From the NCBI GenBank assembly GCA_024686055.1, contig JAIBDV010000065.1, positions 1 to 10,593 on the forward strand: DNA of 10,593 nucleotides, in the 5' to 3' direction. The notes under the pieces were generated by a model. The model was not told the origin of the DNA. It worked only from the letters and a program-made list of their open reading frames with translations, and did not search any database. Both the position numbers and the translations under genes were made by a program. Positions 1 to 6,279 of the stretch are shown piece after piece. Numbering within the stretch: the stretch's first letter is position 1; the number at the start of each line of letters is the position of its first letter. The stretch comes from Neptuniibacter sp. Lineage in GTDB: Bacteria > Pseudomonadota > Gammaproteobacteria > Pseudomonadales > Balneatricaceae.

Positions 1-754
1 AGAGCCTGCGTAGATGGCGCTCACTCAGGTGAACCTGAGCGGCCAGCTCGGTCATGGTCCAGCGCTGGCCCGGCCGGGCCATGATCAGATCCTGTACGGC
101 GTGAATTCGGCTCTGGAGGTGGTTACGGTGGTTGAGCCAGAAGCTGAGCTGTTGCTCATGGCCGGAACGGCGCTGATACAGCACCATTTCACGGGCGATG
201 GTGACGGCGCAGTCCTGACCCCAGTGCTCGGCCACCAGCTGCAGGCATAAATCCAGCCCGGTGGTGATTCCGGCGCTGGTCCAGACCGGGCCATCGCCGA
301 CAAAAATACAGTCATCCTGCACCAGCGCGGCAGGGGCCAGCTGGCGCAGGCTGGCGGTGAGGTCGTGATGGGTGGTGCAGCGCAGGCCATCGAGCAGTCC
401 GGCACGGGCAGCCAGCAGCGTGCCGGAACAGATGCCCGCCAGCAGCTGATACTGGCCGCTGATCTGGCGCAGCCATTCGATCGCCTGCTGGTACTCGGGC
501 TCATGCAGATGCTGATTAAGGCGGCTGGTGCCGATCAGCATCAGCCAGTCGTTGGTACCCAGCCGTTCAGGCAGGGGTTCCAGCCGTGCCAGCTGCAGGC
601 CTTGTTGTGAACTGACCTCGAGCTGGGTGGAGATGTAGCGCAGTCTGACCCGACCTGCCAGCGAGGGGTGGGCAAAAATCTGTGCCGGGGCGGCCAGGTC
701 CAGCAGGTGGACCCGAGGCAGTACCAGCAGATAGATGTTGCGCGGGGTGTGCAT
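1..754 (-). CDS. GlxA-family transcriptional regulator (DJ-1/PfpI-like domain + AraC HTH), C-terminus cut by window edge
   Basis: This is a DNA-binding regulator of the GlxA type: an amidase-like DJ-1/PfpI domain fused to a C-terminal AraC helix-turn-helix. I translated 251 codons from the ATG at 754 to the left edge; the frame stays open. It begins MHTPRNIYLLVLPRVHLLDL, the usual first strand of the DJ-1/PfpI fold. Residues 104-130 carry the nucleophile-elbow region, with Cys109 in GICSGTLLAARAGLLDG and the following TTHH. The family-typical RNHLQSRIHAVQDLI lies at about 210-224, and the first HTH helices (MTELAAQVHLSERHLRRL) at 234-251. Full-length relatives are usually a little over 300 residues, so most of the second HTH is missing here. 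The start is preceded by a GGAAG about 11 bases upstream. In other bacteria such regulators often sit beside isochorismatase-like hydrolases, as here, so that hydrolase is the likely target. The ligand is unknown. Confidence 0.9.
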   Translation of the reverse strand, partial: MHTPRNIYLLVLPRVHLLDLAAPAQIFAHPSLAGRVRLRYISTQLEVSSQQGLQLARLEPLPERLGTNDWLMLIGTSRLNQHLHEPEYQQAIEWLRQISGQYQLLAGICSGTLLAARAGLLDGLRCTTHHDLTASLRQLAPAALVQDDCIFVGDGPVWTSAGITTGLDLCLQLVAEHWGQDCAVTIAREMVLYQRRSGHEQQLSFWLNHRNHLQSRIHAVQDLIMARPGQRWTMTELAAQVHLSERHLRRL

Positions 755-784
755 GGTGGTTCGGCTTCCATGTAAGGGGCTGGT

Positions 785-790
785 GTTATA
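785..790 (-). promoter_or_regulatory. Possible -10 element for the GlxA-type regulator
   Basis: TATAAC reads on the minus strand about 31 bases before the regulator's ATG, inside the 115-base gap after the hydrolase gene. The bases 17 upstream (ATCGGC) are a poor -35 match. It could give the regulator its own transcript, but read-through from the hydrolase gene is equally possible. Confidence 0.2.
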
Positions 791-869
791 TCCAGTGTGA
801 GCCTGCTGCCGATTCTTCCCGCTGAGGACAGCAGACCCACAAGAGCATCGTGATCTGGCAAGGGTACCG

Positions 870-1409
870 TTACAGGTAATCCGCGACCTTGCGGATGCTG
901 GCGAAGCGTTTCTCCAGCACCAGTGCGGTATGGGCCTGAATGGCCGCCGCCGATACGGTATCACCGCTGTGCGGATGCACCATGGGGAAGGTCAGGGTCG
1001 CATCCAGTACAAACTCTACCGTATAGCCCAGGTCGCTGGCGACACGGGTGGTGGTTTCGCAGCACTGCTCGGTACGGATACCGCTGATGACCAGCCGGGT
1101 AATGTCACGGGCCTGCAGCCATTCATGCAGGCCGCTGCCAAGCAGGGCGTTGTGAACATGCTTGTTGAAGACAGGATCATCGGCCTGTTTATCGGCAAAG
1201 TCCATCACCTGGACAAAACCGGACGCCGGTGAAAAAACACCCTGGGCCTCGTTGTGGAGTACAAACACCACTGGCCAGTTCTGTTTACGGGCCGCGCCGA
1301 TCAGCTGGTTCTGGCGTTCGGTATAGCCTGTAAAATCAGCGTCCTGCCAGTAATCACGCTGTTTAAAGGATTCCTGTACGTCGATGGCGAGTAAGGCGGT
1401 ATGGGTCAT
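870..1409 (-). CDS. Isochorismatase-family cysteine hydrolase
   Basis: This 179-residue protein belongs to the isochorismatase-like cysteine hydrolase superfamily, whose members hydrolyse amides, carbamates or vinyl ethers (nicotinamidase, ureidoacrylate hydrolase and similar). The catalytic triad is readable: Asp10 in ALLAIDVQ, Lys83 in FNKHVHNAL, and Cys116 in GIRTEQCCETTTRVASDLGY, where Thr120 and the DLGY ending match the family pattern. Length is normal for a single-domain member. The ATG at 1409 has a good Shine-Dalgarno AAGGAAG (minus strand, 1415-1421) with a 5-base spacer. The GlxA-type regulator follows on the same strand after 115 bases, a pairing common for this family, which suggests a regulated catabolic or detoxifying hydrolase. 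It is probably cytoplasmic, since no signal peptide is visible. Fine substrate specificity cannot be told from sequence. Confidence 0.92.
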   Translation of the reverse strand: MTHTALLAIDVQESFKQRDYWQDADFTGYTERQNQLIGAARKQNWPVVFVLHNEAQGVFSPASGFVQVMDFADKQADDPVFNKHVHNALLGSGLHEWLQARDITRLVISGIRTEQCCETTTRVASDLGYTVEFVLDATLTFPMVHPHSGDTVSAAAIQAHTALVLEKRFASIRKVADYL

Positions 1410-1519
1410 GGTGGCTTCCTTTTGTGATTGATGGAAGCTACTTTAGCCTGAGCGGCTGGCGGGCGTGAGGCTGTGGCCGGACCGGAAGGAGACCGATTCG
1501 GCCATATTGAGAATTGTGC
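1410..1519. other. Intergenic spacer between the SPOR gene and the hydrolase gene
   Basis: These 110 bases hold the hydrolase ribosome-binding site and a short palindrome, CCGATTCGG (1493-1501). No convincing promoter is visible, and there is no stem with a U-run after the SPOR gene stop, so co-transcription of the minus-strand genes remains possible. Confidence 0.4.
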
Positions 1520-2011
1520 CTATTTTGCTTTTTCCGGCCAACGGATCAGATCGAAGGCGCGGTCGTAGCCGAACAGCGAGCGCAGCCGGGCCACGCTGAG
1601 CCGGGCCTGCTGAGCGTCTTTATAGGGCCCGGTGGCCAGTAATACCCAGCTGAAGCTACCGGCGATCTTTACCGGAATGGCCTGGGCGGGCAGTTTCAGC
1701 TGATCCAGCTCAGCCTGCAGCACCTGGGCTTCATTCTGTGAGCTGTACAGACCAACCTGAATACCGATTCTGCCGGCCAGCTCCGGGGTGTGGATCAGGC
1801 TGCTGTAATCAACTGCTTTGGCCGCCAGCGGGTCAATCTGGGTTGCCAGCTCGTCCAGCGCGGCCTCGGCTTCGGGCGGATACCAGCGCTCATACTGTGT
1901 CTGGGCAAAACGGCGCACCGGTTTGGATATATCCGTTGGGGCCACAACCCCGGCAATAAAACTGCAGGCACCAAACAGCAGTACCAGCACAACAAAACCC
2001 AGTTTGGCCAC
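1520..2011 (-). CDS. Small membrane-anchored SPOR-domain protein
   Basis: This 163-residue protein has an N-terminal hydrophobic segment (residues 4-24) and a C-terminal SPOR-like domain (about 81-157). The domain is recognisable by RIGIQVGLYSSQNEAQVLQA, SWVLLATGPYKDAQQA and the final RSLFGYDRAFDLIR. SPOR domains bind denuded glycan strands of septal or remodelled peptidoglycan, so the protein probably sits in the inner membrane with its bulk in the periplasm. The stretch LLFGAC-S resembles a lipobox, but Phe at -3 is not typical, so a plain membrane anchor is more likely. The start is GTG at 2011, with a weak GAGAGAGA purine run before it. The frame is open further upstream to a TAA but offers no ATG, GTG or TTG there. 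It is not one of the large named SPOR proteins (FtsN, DamX, RlpA, DedD) and I give no symbol. The neighbours give no functional hint. Confidence 0.8.
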   Translation of the reverse strand: MAKLGFVVLVLLFGACSFIAGVVAPTDISKPVRRFAQTQYERWYPPEAEAALDELATQIDPLAAKAVDYSSLIHTPELAGRIGIQVGLYSSQNEAQVLQAELDQLKLPAQAIPVKIAGSFSWVLLATGPYKDAQQARLSVARLRSLFGYDRAFDLIRWPEKAK

Positions 2012-2165
2012 GCTATCTCTCTCTTTTTTCGGTTTATCGGTGACGGAAAAAGTAAGGGGTTACTGTACCGGACTGGGTGGATGGGTTGAATAGCGCCAGG
2101 TGTTGATTCGACTTCTGTATAGAGGGCATCCCGGTATACTGCAGGAAAGTCATATAAAAATAACA
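2012..2165. promoter_or_regulatory. Divergent intergenic region between the SPOR gene and the AraC regulator
   Basis: This region separates two divergently read genes and must hold promoters for both. On the plus strand TATACT (2135-2140) is a fair -10 candidate, but nothing at 16-18 bases upstream resembles TTGACA well. AGGAAAG at 2143-2149 looks like a Shine-Dalgarno but lies 16 bases before the chosen AraC ATG, farther than normal. No strong inverted repeats were seen. Confidence 0.3.
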
Positions 2166-3209
2166 ATGGATAGATCAGACCTTATGCGCAGAGCAACGTC
2201 CTCTGGCGGATGGATTATCGCCATATCAAGGGCCATGGATGCCGCTGGCTGTGACAGCAGCGAACTTTTTCACCAGGCGGGGCTGGAGCTGGCTCACGCC
2301 ACGGATTCCAACAGCCGCTTTGACACCCGCAAGATGGCCCAGGTGTGGCAGCTGGCGGTGCAGCTGACCGGCGATGAAGCGCTGGGACTCAAGGTTGCCG
2401 ATTATATAAAGCCCACGACTTTCCACGCTCTGGGCTATTCCATCTGGGCCAGTGACAGCCTGAAGGACGCCCTGCAACGGCTGGTGAACTATGTGCGGGT
2501 GGTCAGCAACGCAGGCCAGTTGCGACTGGAGCAGGGGGCCGACTGTTACCGGCTGCGGTTTCAGGTGAATCAGGATGAGCATGGCCAGACCATAGTCGCC
2601 CATGAAGCGCTGGATGCCTTTGTTGCTTCGGTGCTGCAGATCTGCCGCGACCTGGACCAGCCTGACCTGACCCCCTCCCGGCTGTTATTCGACCGCCCGG
2701 CACCCGCCGATGCAGCGCCCTGGCAGCAACTGTTTAACTGCCCGCTGCAGTTCGGAGCCGCTCAGACCATGATTGAATTTGATCGTGATCTACTGGAGCG
2801 CCCTCTGGCCACCGCCAACCCCGAGCTGGCGGTGCAGAGTGACCAGGTGGTGATCGACTACCTGGCCCGGCTGGAGTGGAACGACATCGTCAGCCAGGTG
2901 CGCGCCCGCGTGGTAGAGATGCTGCCCGCCGGTGAGCCTGGCCAGGAAAAAGTCGCCAAAGCCCTCAACCTCAGCCTGCGCAACCTGCAACGCAAACTGC
3001 ACCAGGCCGACACCACCTACACCCAGATCGTCGAAGATGTCCGCCATGAACTGGCCCGCCAGTACCTGGAGCAATCCCACCTGGCGATCAACGAAATCTG
3101 CTACATGCTGGGCTTCGCCAGCCTCAGCTCCTTCTCCCGCGCCTTCAAACGCTGGACCGGAAAATCCCCGGCGCTATACCGCTCAGATAAGATAGCCCCC
3201 AGCGAGTGA
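2166..3209 (+). CDS. AraC-family transcriptional regulator with arabinose-binding-like N-terminal domain
   Basis: This 347-residue regulator pairs an N-terminal arabinose-binding-like domain (about residues 15-200, starting GGWIIAISRAMDAAGCDSSE) with a C-terminal AraC double helix-turn-helix (about 261-340). The HTH shows the classic second half INEICYMLGFASLSSFSRAF followed by KRWTGKSPALYR. Relatives (for example OruR or ArgR-like regulators of pseudomonads) control amino-acid or other catabolic genes after binding a small ligand. The start is uncertain. ATG 2166 gives the usual length and a charged MDRSDLMRR beginning. GTG 2100 would add 22 unlikely residues, and ATG 2184 would remove six. 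None has a well-spaced Shine-Dalgarno. The nearest downstream gene is the arylsulfatase 433 bases away on the same strand, so control of the sulfatase is possible but only guessed. A REP doublet begins 25 bases after the stop. Confidence 0.9.
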   Translation: MDRSDLMRRATSSGGWIIAISRAMDAAGCDSSELFHQAGLELAHATDSNSRFDTRKMAQVWQLAVQLTGDEALGLKVADYIKPTTFHALGYSIWASDSLKDALQRLVNYVRVVSNAGQLRLEQGADCYRLRFQVNQDEHGQTIVAHEALDAFVASVLQICRDLDQPDLTPSRLLFDRPAPADAAPWQQLFNCPLQFGAAQTMIEFDRDLLERPLATANPELAVQSDQVVIDYLARLEWNDIVSQVRARVVEMLPAGEPGQEKVAKALNLSLRNLQRKLHQADTTYTQIVEDVRHELARQYLEQSHLAINEICYMLGFASLSSFSRAFKRWTGKSPALYRSDKIAPSE

Positions 3210-3233
3210 CAGGAGCAGAACTCCGCGTTTCCC

Positions 3234-3303
3234 TGTAGGAGCCAGCTTGCTGGCGATCAGGCCGGGCATAGCCAAAAGCATCGCGAGCAAGCTCGCTCCT
3301 ACG
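3234..3303. repeat. REP doublet (REPIN-like inverted pair)
   Basis: Two 24-base units face each other. The left unit (3234-3257) contains GGAGCCAGCTTGCTGGCGAT; the right unit (3280-3303) is its inverse with GAGCGAGCTTGCTCGC. Each forms its own 6-bp stem around a TT loop, and the two units can also pair with each other over a 22-base spacer. Apart from the first base they differ at only two positions, and these two changes compensate each other within the stem (C-G versus G-C). This matches pseudomonad-type REP sequences, which are mobilised by RAYT (TnpA-REP) transposases. Lying just after the AraC stop, the pair may also slow transcription or protect the mRNA end. Confidence 0.85.
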
Positions 3304-3547
3304 TAGCTGGTTTCTTTCCTGGCACGGGGCAGAGGCCTGCACGGGGTTCTTCCCGGTGGGGATTTATGCCCGCAGGGTGCACCGGTCCCACAAGACACCG
3401 GCGCCACAAGGCACCAATCTCAAAAACACCCGTCCCATAGCCTTGCCAGTGCCACTGCTATGCTGAAATAGCGCTGCGAAACTGTGTGCTCGGGCAAGCG
3501 TTTGGCGGCCTCGGCAATAGCCGCCTAACCTGCGACCTTCGTAGAAT

Positions 3548-3561
3548 CAGGGTTATCCCTG
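3548..3561. promoter_or_regulatory. Short palindrome upstream of the sulfatase, possible operator
   Basis: CAGGG-TTAT-CCCTG is a perfect 5-bp inverted repeat 81 bases before the sulfatase ATG. Position would suit an operator or a small leader hairpin, but such a short palindrome can arise by chance in GC-rich DNA. Confidence 0.2.
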
Positions 3562-3630
3562 TCCTCTGCGACGGCTGGCGTGGTGAACGGTCACTGCAAT
3601 GCCACCGGTGCAGCCAACAACAAAAAACAT

Positions 3631-3635
3631 GAAGG
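3631..3635 (+). promoter_or_regulatory. Ribosome-binding site of the arylsulfatase
   Basis: GAAGG lies 7 bases before ATG 3643. It supports that start over GTG 3580, whose upstream sequence (GCGACGGCTGGC) has no clear Shine-Dalgarno, and the chosen start gives a proper signal peptide. Confidence 0.6.
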
Positions 3636-3642
3636 TTGGGTT

Positions 3643-5196
3643 ATGCGTAAATCCCTGTTCACAGCGGCCCGTCCGCGCCGGTGGCTGGTCGCCATCGTCT
3701 GTTCTCTTGTCTGCAGCCTTAGCCTGGCTGCCTCCACCGATCCCAAACGACCGAATATCGTCGTTATCTGGGGTGACGATGTCGGCTGGTTCAACATCAG
3801 TGCCTACAACCGCGGCATGATGGGTTACAAAACCCCCAATATTGACCGCATCGCCAACGAAGGCATGCTGTTCACCGATGCTTACGGCGAGCAGAGCTGT
3901 ACCGCCGGGCGTTCGGCGTTCATCACCGGTCAGCACCCGATCCGTACCGGGCTGACCAAAGTGGGTATGCCGGGGGCAGATCGAGGTCTCAAACCGGAAG
4001 ACCCGACCCTGGCCGAGTTGCTGAAACCGAAAGGCTATATCAATGGCCAGTTCGGTAAAAACCACCTCGGTGACCGTGATGAATACCTGCCGACTAACCA
4101 CGGCTTTGATGAATTCTACGGCAACCTCTACCACCTCAACGCCGAAGAAGAACCGGAACACCCGGATTACCCTAAAGGCGAGGCGTTCAAAAAACGCTTT
4201 GGCCCACGCGGCGTGATTCACTCCTACGCTGATGGCCGTATTGAAGACACCGGCCCGCTGACCAAAAAACGGATGGAAACCGTGGATGACGAGTTCCTCA
4301 AAGGCGCGCTGGGTTTTATGGACAAAGCTAATGCTGCCGACACGCCATTCTTCCTCTGGTTTAACGCCACCCGGATGCATGTCTGGACCCGGCTGAGCGA
4401 GAAATGGGAAGGTAAAACCGGCCAGGGTATCTACGCTGATGGCATGGCCGAGCATGATGATCAGGTCGGCCAGCTGCTGGGGAAACTGGATGAACTGGGC
4501 ATCGCCGATAACACCATCGTGTTCTACTCCACCGATAACGGTGCCGAAGTATTCTCCTGGCCTGATGGCGGTACCATTCCGTTCCGAGGCGAGAAAAATA
4601 CCACCTGGGAAGGCGGTTTCCGGGTGCCAGCCATGGTGCGCTGGCCCGGCCAGATCAAACCCGGTGTGATCTCCAACGATATTGTGTCCCACCAGGACTG
4701 GTTGCCAACGTTGATGGCCGCTGTGGGTGAGCCACAGATCAAAGCCAAGCTTAAACAGGGTTACAAAGCGGGCAGTAAAGCGTTCAAAGTACACCTGGAT
4801 GGCTACAACCAGCTGGCGCACCTCAAGGGTGAAGCGCCGGGTAAACGCCAGGAATTCTTCTACTTTACCGACGACGGCAAACTGTCGGCGGTGCGTATGG
4901 GCGACTGGAAAGTGATGTTCTCCGAGCAGCGCGCCCACGGCCTGGAAGTCTGGCGTGACCCGATGACCCCACTGCGTCTGCCGAAGATCTTCAACCTGCG
5001 GCGTGACCCGTTCGAACGGGCGGATATCGAGTCCTGCTGTTACGACCGCTGGTTTGCCGATCGCCTGCCGTACCTCTACAAAGCACAGGCGACCACCGCA
5101 GGCTTCCTGGCAACCTTTAAAGAGTTTCCGCCGCGCCAGCGTCCGGCCAGCTTCAGTGTTGACCAGATCGTCGAGAAATTTATGCAGTATAAATAA
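3643..5196 (+). CDS. Exported arylsulfatase, formylglycine-dependent (sulfatase family S1)
   Basis: This 517-residue enzyme should hydrolyse sulfate esters. A signal peptide is clear: basic MRKSLFTAARPRR, then WLVAIVCSLVCSLSL, with likely cleavage at SLA-A (after 29). An RR pair precedes the core, but the full Tat motif is absent, so Sec is more likely. The maturation motif is C86-T-A-G-R90, a C-x-A-x-R form in which Cys86 becomes formylglycine. Metal and active-site residues are visible: Asp45-Asp46 (IWGDDVGW), Lys139 and His141 (GKNHLG), His246 (TRMHVWT), Asp298-Asn299 (STDNG) and Lys318 (RGEKNTTWEGG). The sequence strongly resembles proteins annotated as arylsulfatase, with PIRTGLTKVG and GFDEFYGNLYHLNAEEEPEHP as family-typical blocks. 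No formylglycine-generating enzyme or anaerobic sulfatase-maturing enzyme lies nearby. The Bat operon follows after 93 bases on the same strand. The physiological substrate is unknown. Confidence 0.93.
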   Translation: MRKSLFTAARPRRWLVAIVCSLVCSLSLAASTDPKRPNIVVIWGDDVGWFNISAYNRGMMGYKTPNIDRIANEGMLFTDAYGEQSCTAGRSAFITGQHPIRTGLTKVGMPGADRGLKPEDPTLAELLKPKGYINGQFGKNHLGDRDEYLPTNHGFDEFYGNLYHLNAEEEPEHPDYPKGEAFKKRFGPRGVIHSYADGRIEDTGPLTKKRMETVDDEFLKGALGFMDKANAADTPFFLWFNATRMHVWTRLSEKWEGKTGQGIYADGMAEHDDQVGQLLGKLDELGIADNTIVFYSTDNGAEVFSWPDGGTIPFRGEKNTTWEGGFRVPAMVRWPGQIKPGVISNDIVSHQDWLPTLMAAVGEPQIKAKLKQGYKAGSKAFKVHLDGYNQLAHLKGEAPGKRQEFFYFTDDGKLSAVRMGDWKVMFSEQRAHGLEVWRDPMTPLRLPKIFNLRRDPFERADIESCCYDRWFADRLPYLYKAQATTAGFLATFKEFPPRQRPASFSVDQIVEKFMQYK

Positions 5197-5221
5197 GCTA
5201 TCCAATCAGGCTTGAACCTGA

Positions 5222-5253
5222 GCCAGGCCAGCGGCAGTTGCCGCTGGCCTGGC
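5222..5253 (+). terminator. Perfect 15-bp hairpin between the sulfatase and moxR genes
   Basis: The arms GCCAGGCCAGCGGCA (5222-5236) and TGCCGCTGGCCTGGC (5239-5253) pair without mismatch around GT. The hairpin starts 25 bases after the sulfatase stop. No run of T follows, so it is not a textbook Rho-independent terminator. It may end or attenuate sulfatase transcription, or protect the 3' end of the sulfatase message while letting some polymerase pass into moxR. Confidence 0.6.
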
Positions 5254-5266
5254 GCCGCTACGGCGC
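5252..5266 (+). repeat. Second small hairpin overlapping the first
   Basis: GCGCCG (5252-5257), loop CTA, and CGGCGC (5261-5266) form a 6-bp stem that shares its first two bases with the end of the 15-bp hairpin, so full folding of one trims the other. It lies 23 bases before the moxR start. Confidence 0.4.
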
Positions 5267-5278
5267 TCAGGGGCAAGC

Positions 5279-5284
5279 AAGGGG
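5279..5284 (+). promoter_or_regulatory. Ribosome-binding site of moxR
   Basis: AAGGGG is placed 5 bases before ATG 5290 and decides the start. The longer frame from ATG 5212 would translate through both spacer hairpins and add 26 residues with no MoxR character. Confidence 0.65.
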
Positions 5285-5289
5285 CTGCC

Positions 5290-6279
5290 ATGCAACCTGA
5301 TCTTAATCTGATTCCATCCTCTGCTCATCAGAGCCTGCTCCGGCTGCAGGCTCAGCTTAATCAGGCCCTGATCGGCCAGCCCGCGATCGTTGAACGGCTG
5401 CTGATCTGCCTGCTCTGCAACGGCAATCTGCTGTTGGAAGGGCTGCCCGGCACCGCCAAAACTCGCCTGATCAAAGCCCTGGCCAGCCAGCTGGATGCCA
5501 GCCTGGGCCGCATTCAGTTTACCCCCGATTTGCTACCTGGCGATGTGACCGGCACCGACGTATTGCACCATCAATCTGACCACAGCGAACTGCGCTTTGA
5601 ACCCGGCCCGGTGTTTAACAACCTGGTGCTGGCCGATGAGATCAACCGTGCTCCGGCCAAGGTGCAATCGGCATTGCTGGAGGCGATGGAAGAGCGCCAG
5701 GTGACGGTGGCCGGACACAGCCATCCACTGCCGGACCTGTTTATGGTGCTGGCCACCCAGAACCCGCTGGAACAGGAGGGCACCTACCCACTGCCCGAAG
5801 CCCAGCAGGACCGTTTTTTGCTCAAAGTACAGATGGGCTATGCCGACGATGTCTCGGAGCGGCAGATCATCCAGCAGATGCGGGCCGAGGAGGGCTGTCC
5901 GGCCTTGCCGCCGCTGCCCGTCAGCCAGGCGGCGATCTTCAGTGCCCGTGAGCAAATCCGTGCTGTGCAGGTGTCTCCCGCCATGGATGACTATATTGTC
6001 GCTCTGATCATGGCCACCCGTGAGCCGCAACGTTACGACCCGCAACTGGCGGAAGCGCTTGAGGTGGGGGCCAGTTCGCGGGCCAGTATCGCGCTGGATC
6101 GCTGTGCCCGCGCCAGCGCCTGGCTGGCCGGACGCGACCATGTGTTGCCCGCTGATCTGCGCCGGATTGCGCCGGATGTGCTGCGTCATCGGCTGCAGCT
6201 CAGTTACGCCGCCAAGGCGCGGGGTGACACCGTGGACCAGCTGGTGGCGCGCCTGCTCAGCCTGGTGCCGGTGGTATGA
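5290..6279 (+). CDS. MoxR-family AAA+ ATPase
   Basis: This 329-residue protein is the cytoplasmic AAA+ ATPase of the operon. The motifs are complete: Walker A GLPGTAKT (51-58), Walker B LVLADEINR (112-120), sensor 1 Asn158 in ATQNP, a probable arginine finger Arg175 in QQDRFLL, and sensor 2 Arg264 in SSRA. The family signature EQEGTYPLPEAQQDRF (161-176) is typical of MoxR. The C-terminal lid domain covers about 225-329. Length is normal. MoxR proteins work with VWA-domain partners as chaperone-like machines that assemble or activate other proteins. The best-known cases concern methanol dehydrogenase activation, envelope stress and oxidative stress. The stop TGA overlaps the next ATG (ATGA), which indicates translational coupling to the DUF58 gene. 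Substrate proteins are unknown; the exported sulfatase just upstream is a candidate by position only. Confidence 0.95.
   Translation: MQPDLNLIPSSAHQSLLRLQAQLNQALIGQPAIVERLLICLLCNGNLLLEGLPGTAKTRLIKALASQLDASLGRIQFTPDLLPGDVTGTDVLHHQSDHSELRFEPGPVFNNLVLADEINRAPAKVQSALLEAMEERQVTVAGHSHPLPDLFMVLATQNPLEQEGTYPLPEAQQDRFLLKVQMGYADDVSERQIIQQMRAEEGCPALPPLPVSQAAIFSAREQIRAVQVSPAMDDYIVALIMATREPQRYDPQLAEALEVGASSRASIALDRCARASAWLAGRDHVLPADLRRIAPDVLRHRLQLSYAAKARGDTVDQLVARLLSLVPVV

Larger units (their letters stand above)
3210..3642. other. Long intergenic region between the AraC regulator and the arylsulfatase
   Basis: This 433-base stretch holds no convincing gene. From left to right it contains the REP doublet (listed separately), an 8-base direct repeat GCACGGGG (3322-3329 and 3339-3346), and the near-repeat CACAAGACACC/CACAAGGCACC (3389-3399, 3405-3415). 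An extended -10-like TGCTATGCT (3456-3464) lacks a good -35. After it come a 6-bp stem GGCGGC/GCCGCC (3504-3509, 3520-3525) and the palindrome CAGGG-TTAT-CCCTG (3548-3561). The last 60 bases are the sulfatase leader. A reading frame entering the sulfatase from GTG 3580 exists, but the residues it adds do not look like part of a signal peptide. Confidence 0.6.

Noticed and set aside
85..861. Two minus-strand frames (85-504 and 541-861) and one plus frame in the GlxA-type gene
   Set aside because: They are out-of-frame shadows. The true frame, read continuously from ATG 754 to the left edge, gives a recognisable DJ-1/PfpI plus HTH protein with no frameshift.
1493..1501. CCGATTCGG palindrome as a terminator of the SPOR gene
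   Set aside because: The stem is too short to fold with a proper loop and no T-run follows on either strand.
2226..3080. Minus-strand frames inside the AraC-family gene
   Set aside because: The plus strand encodes a full AraC-type regulator over the same bases, and the minus frames show no family features.
3389..3415. Near-direct repeats CACAAGACACC and CACAAGGCACC as a possible CRISPR or iteron
   Set aside because: There are only two imperfect short copies with a tiny spacer, no array, and no cas or replication gene nearby.
3631..3657. Twin-arginine signal in the sulfatase
   Set aside because: RR is present in PRRWLV, but the S/T-R-R-x-F-L-K pattern is incomplete, so a Sec signal peptide is the safer call.
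3553..5205. A 550-residue open frame on the minus strand covering the whole sulfatase gene
   Set aside because: It mirrors a clearly real gene and shows no recognisable domain. It is rich in Phe, Val and His stretches as expected from reading antisense to biased codons, and no ribosome-binding site or neighbour supports it.
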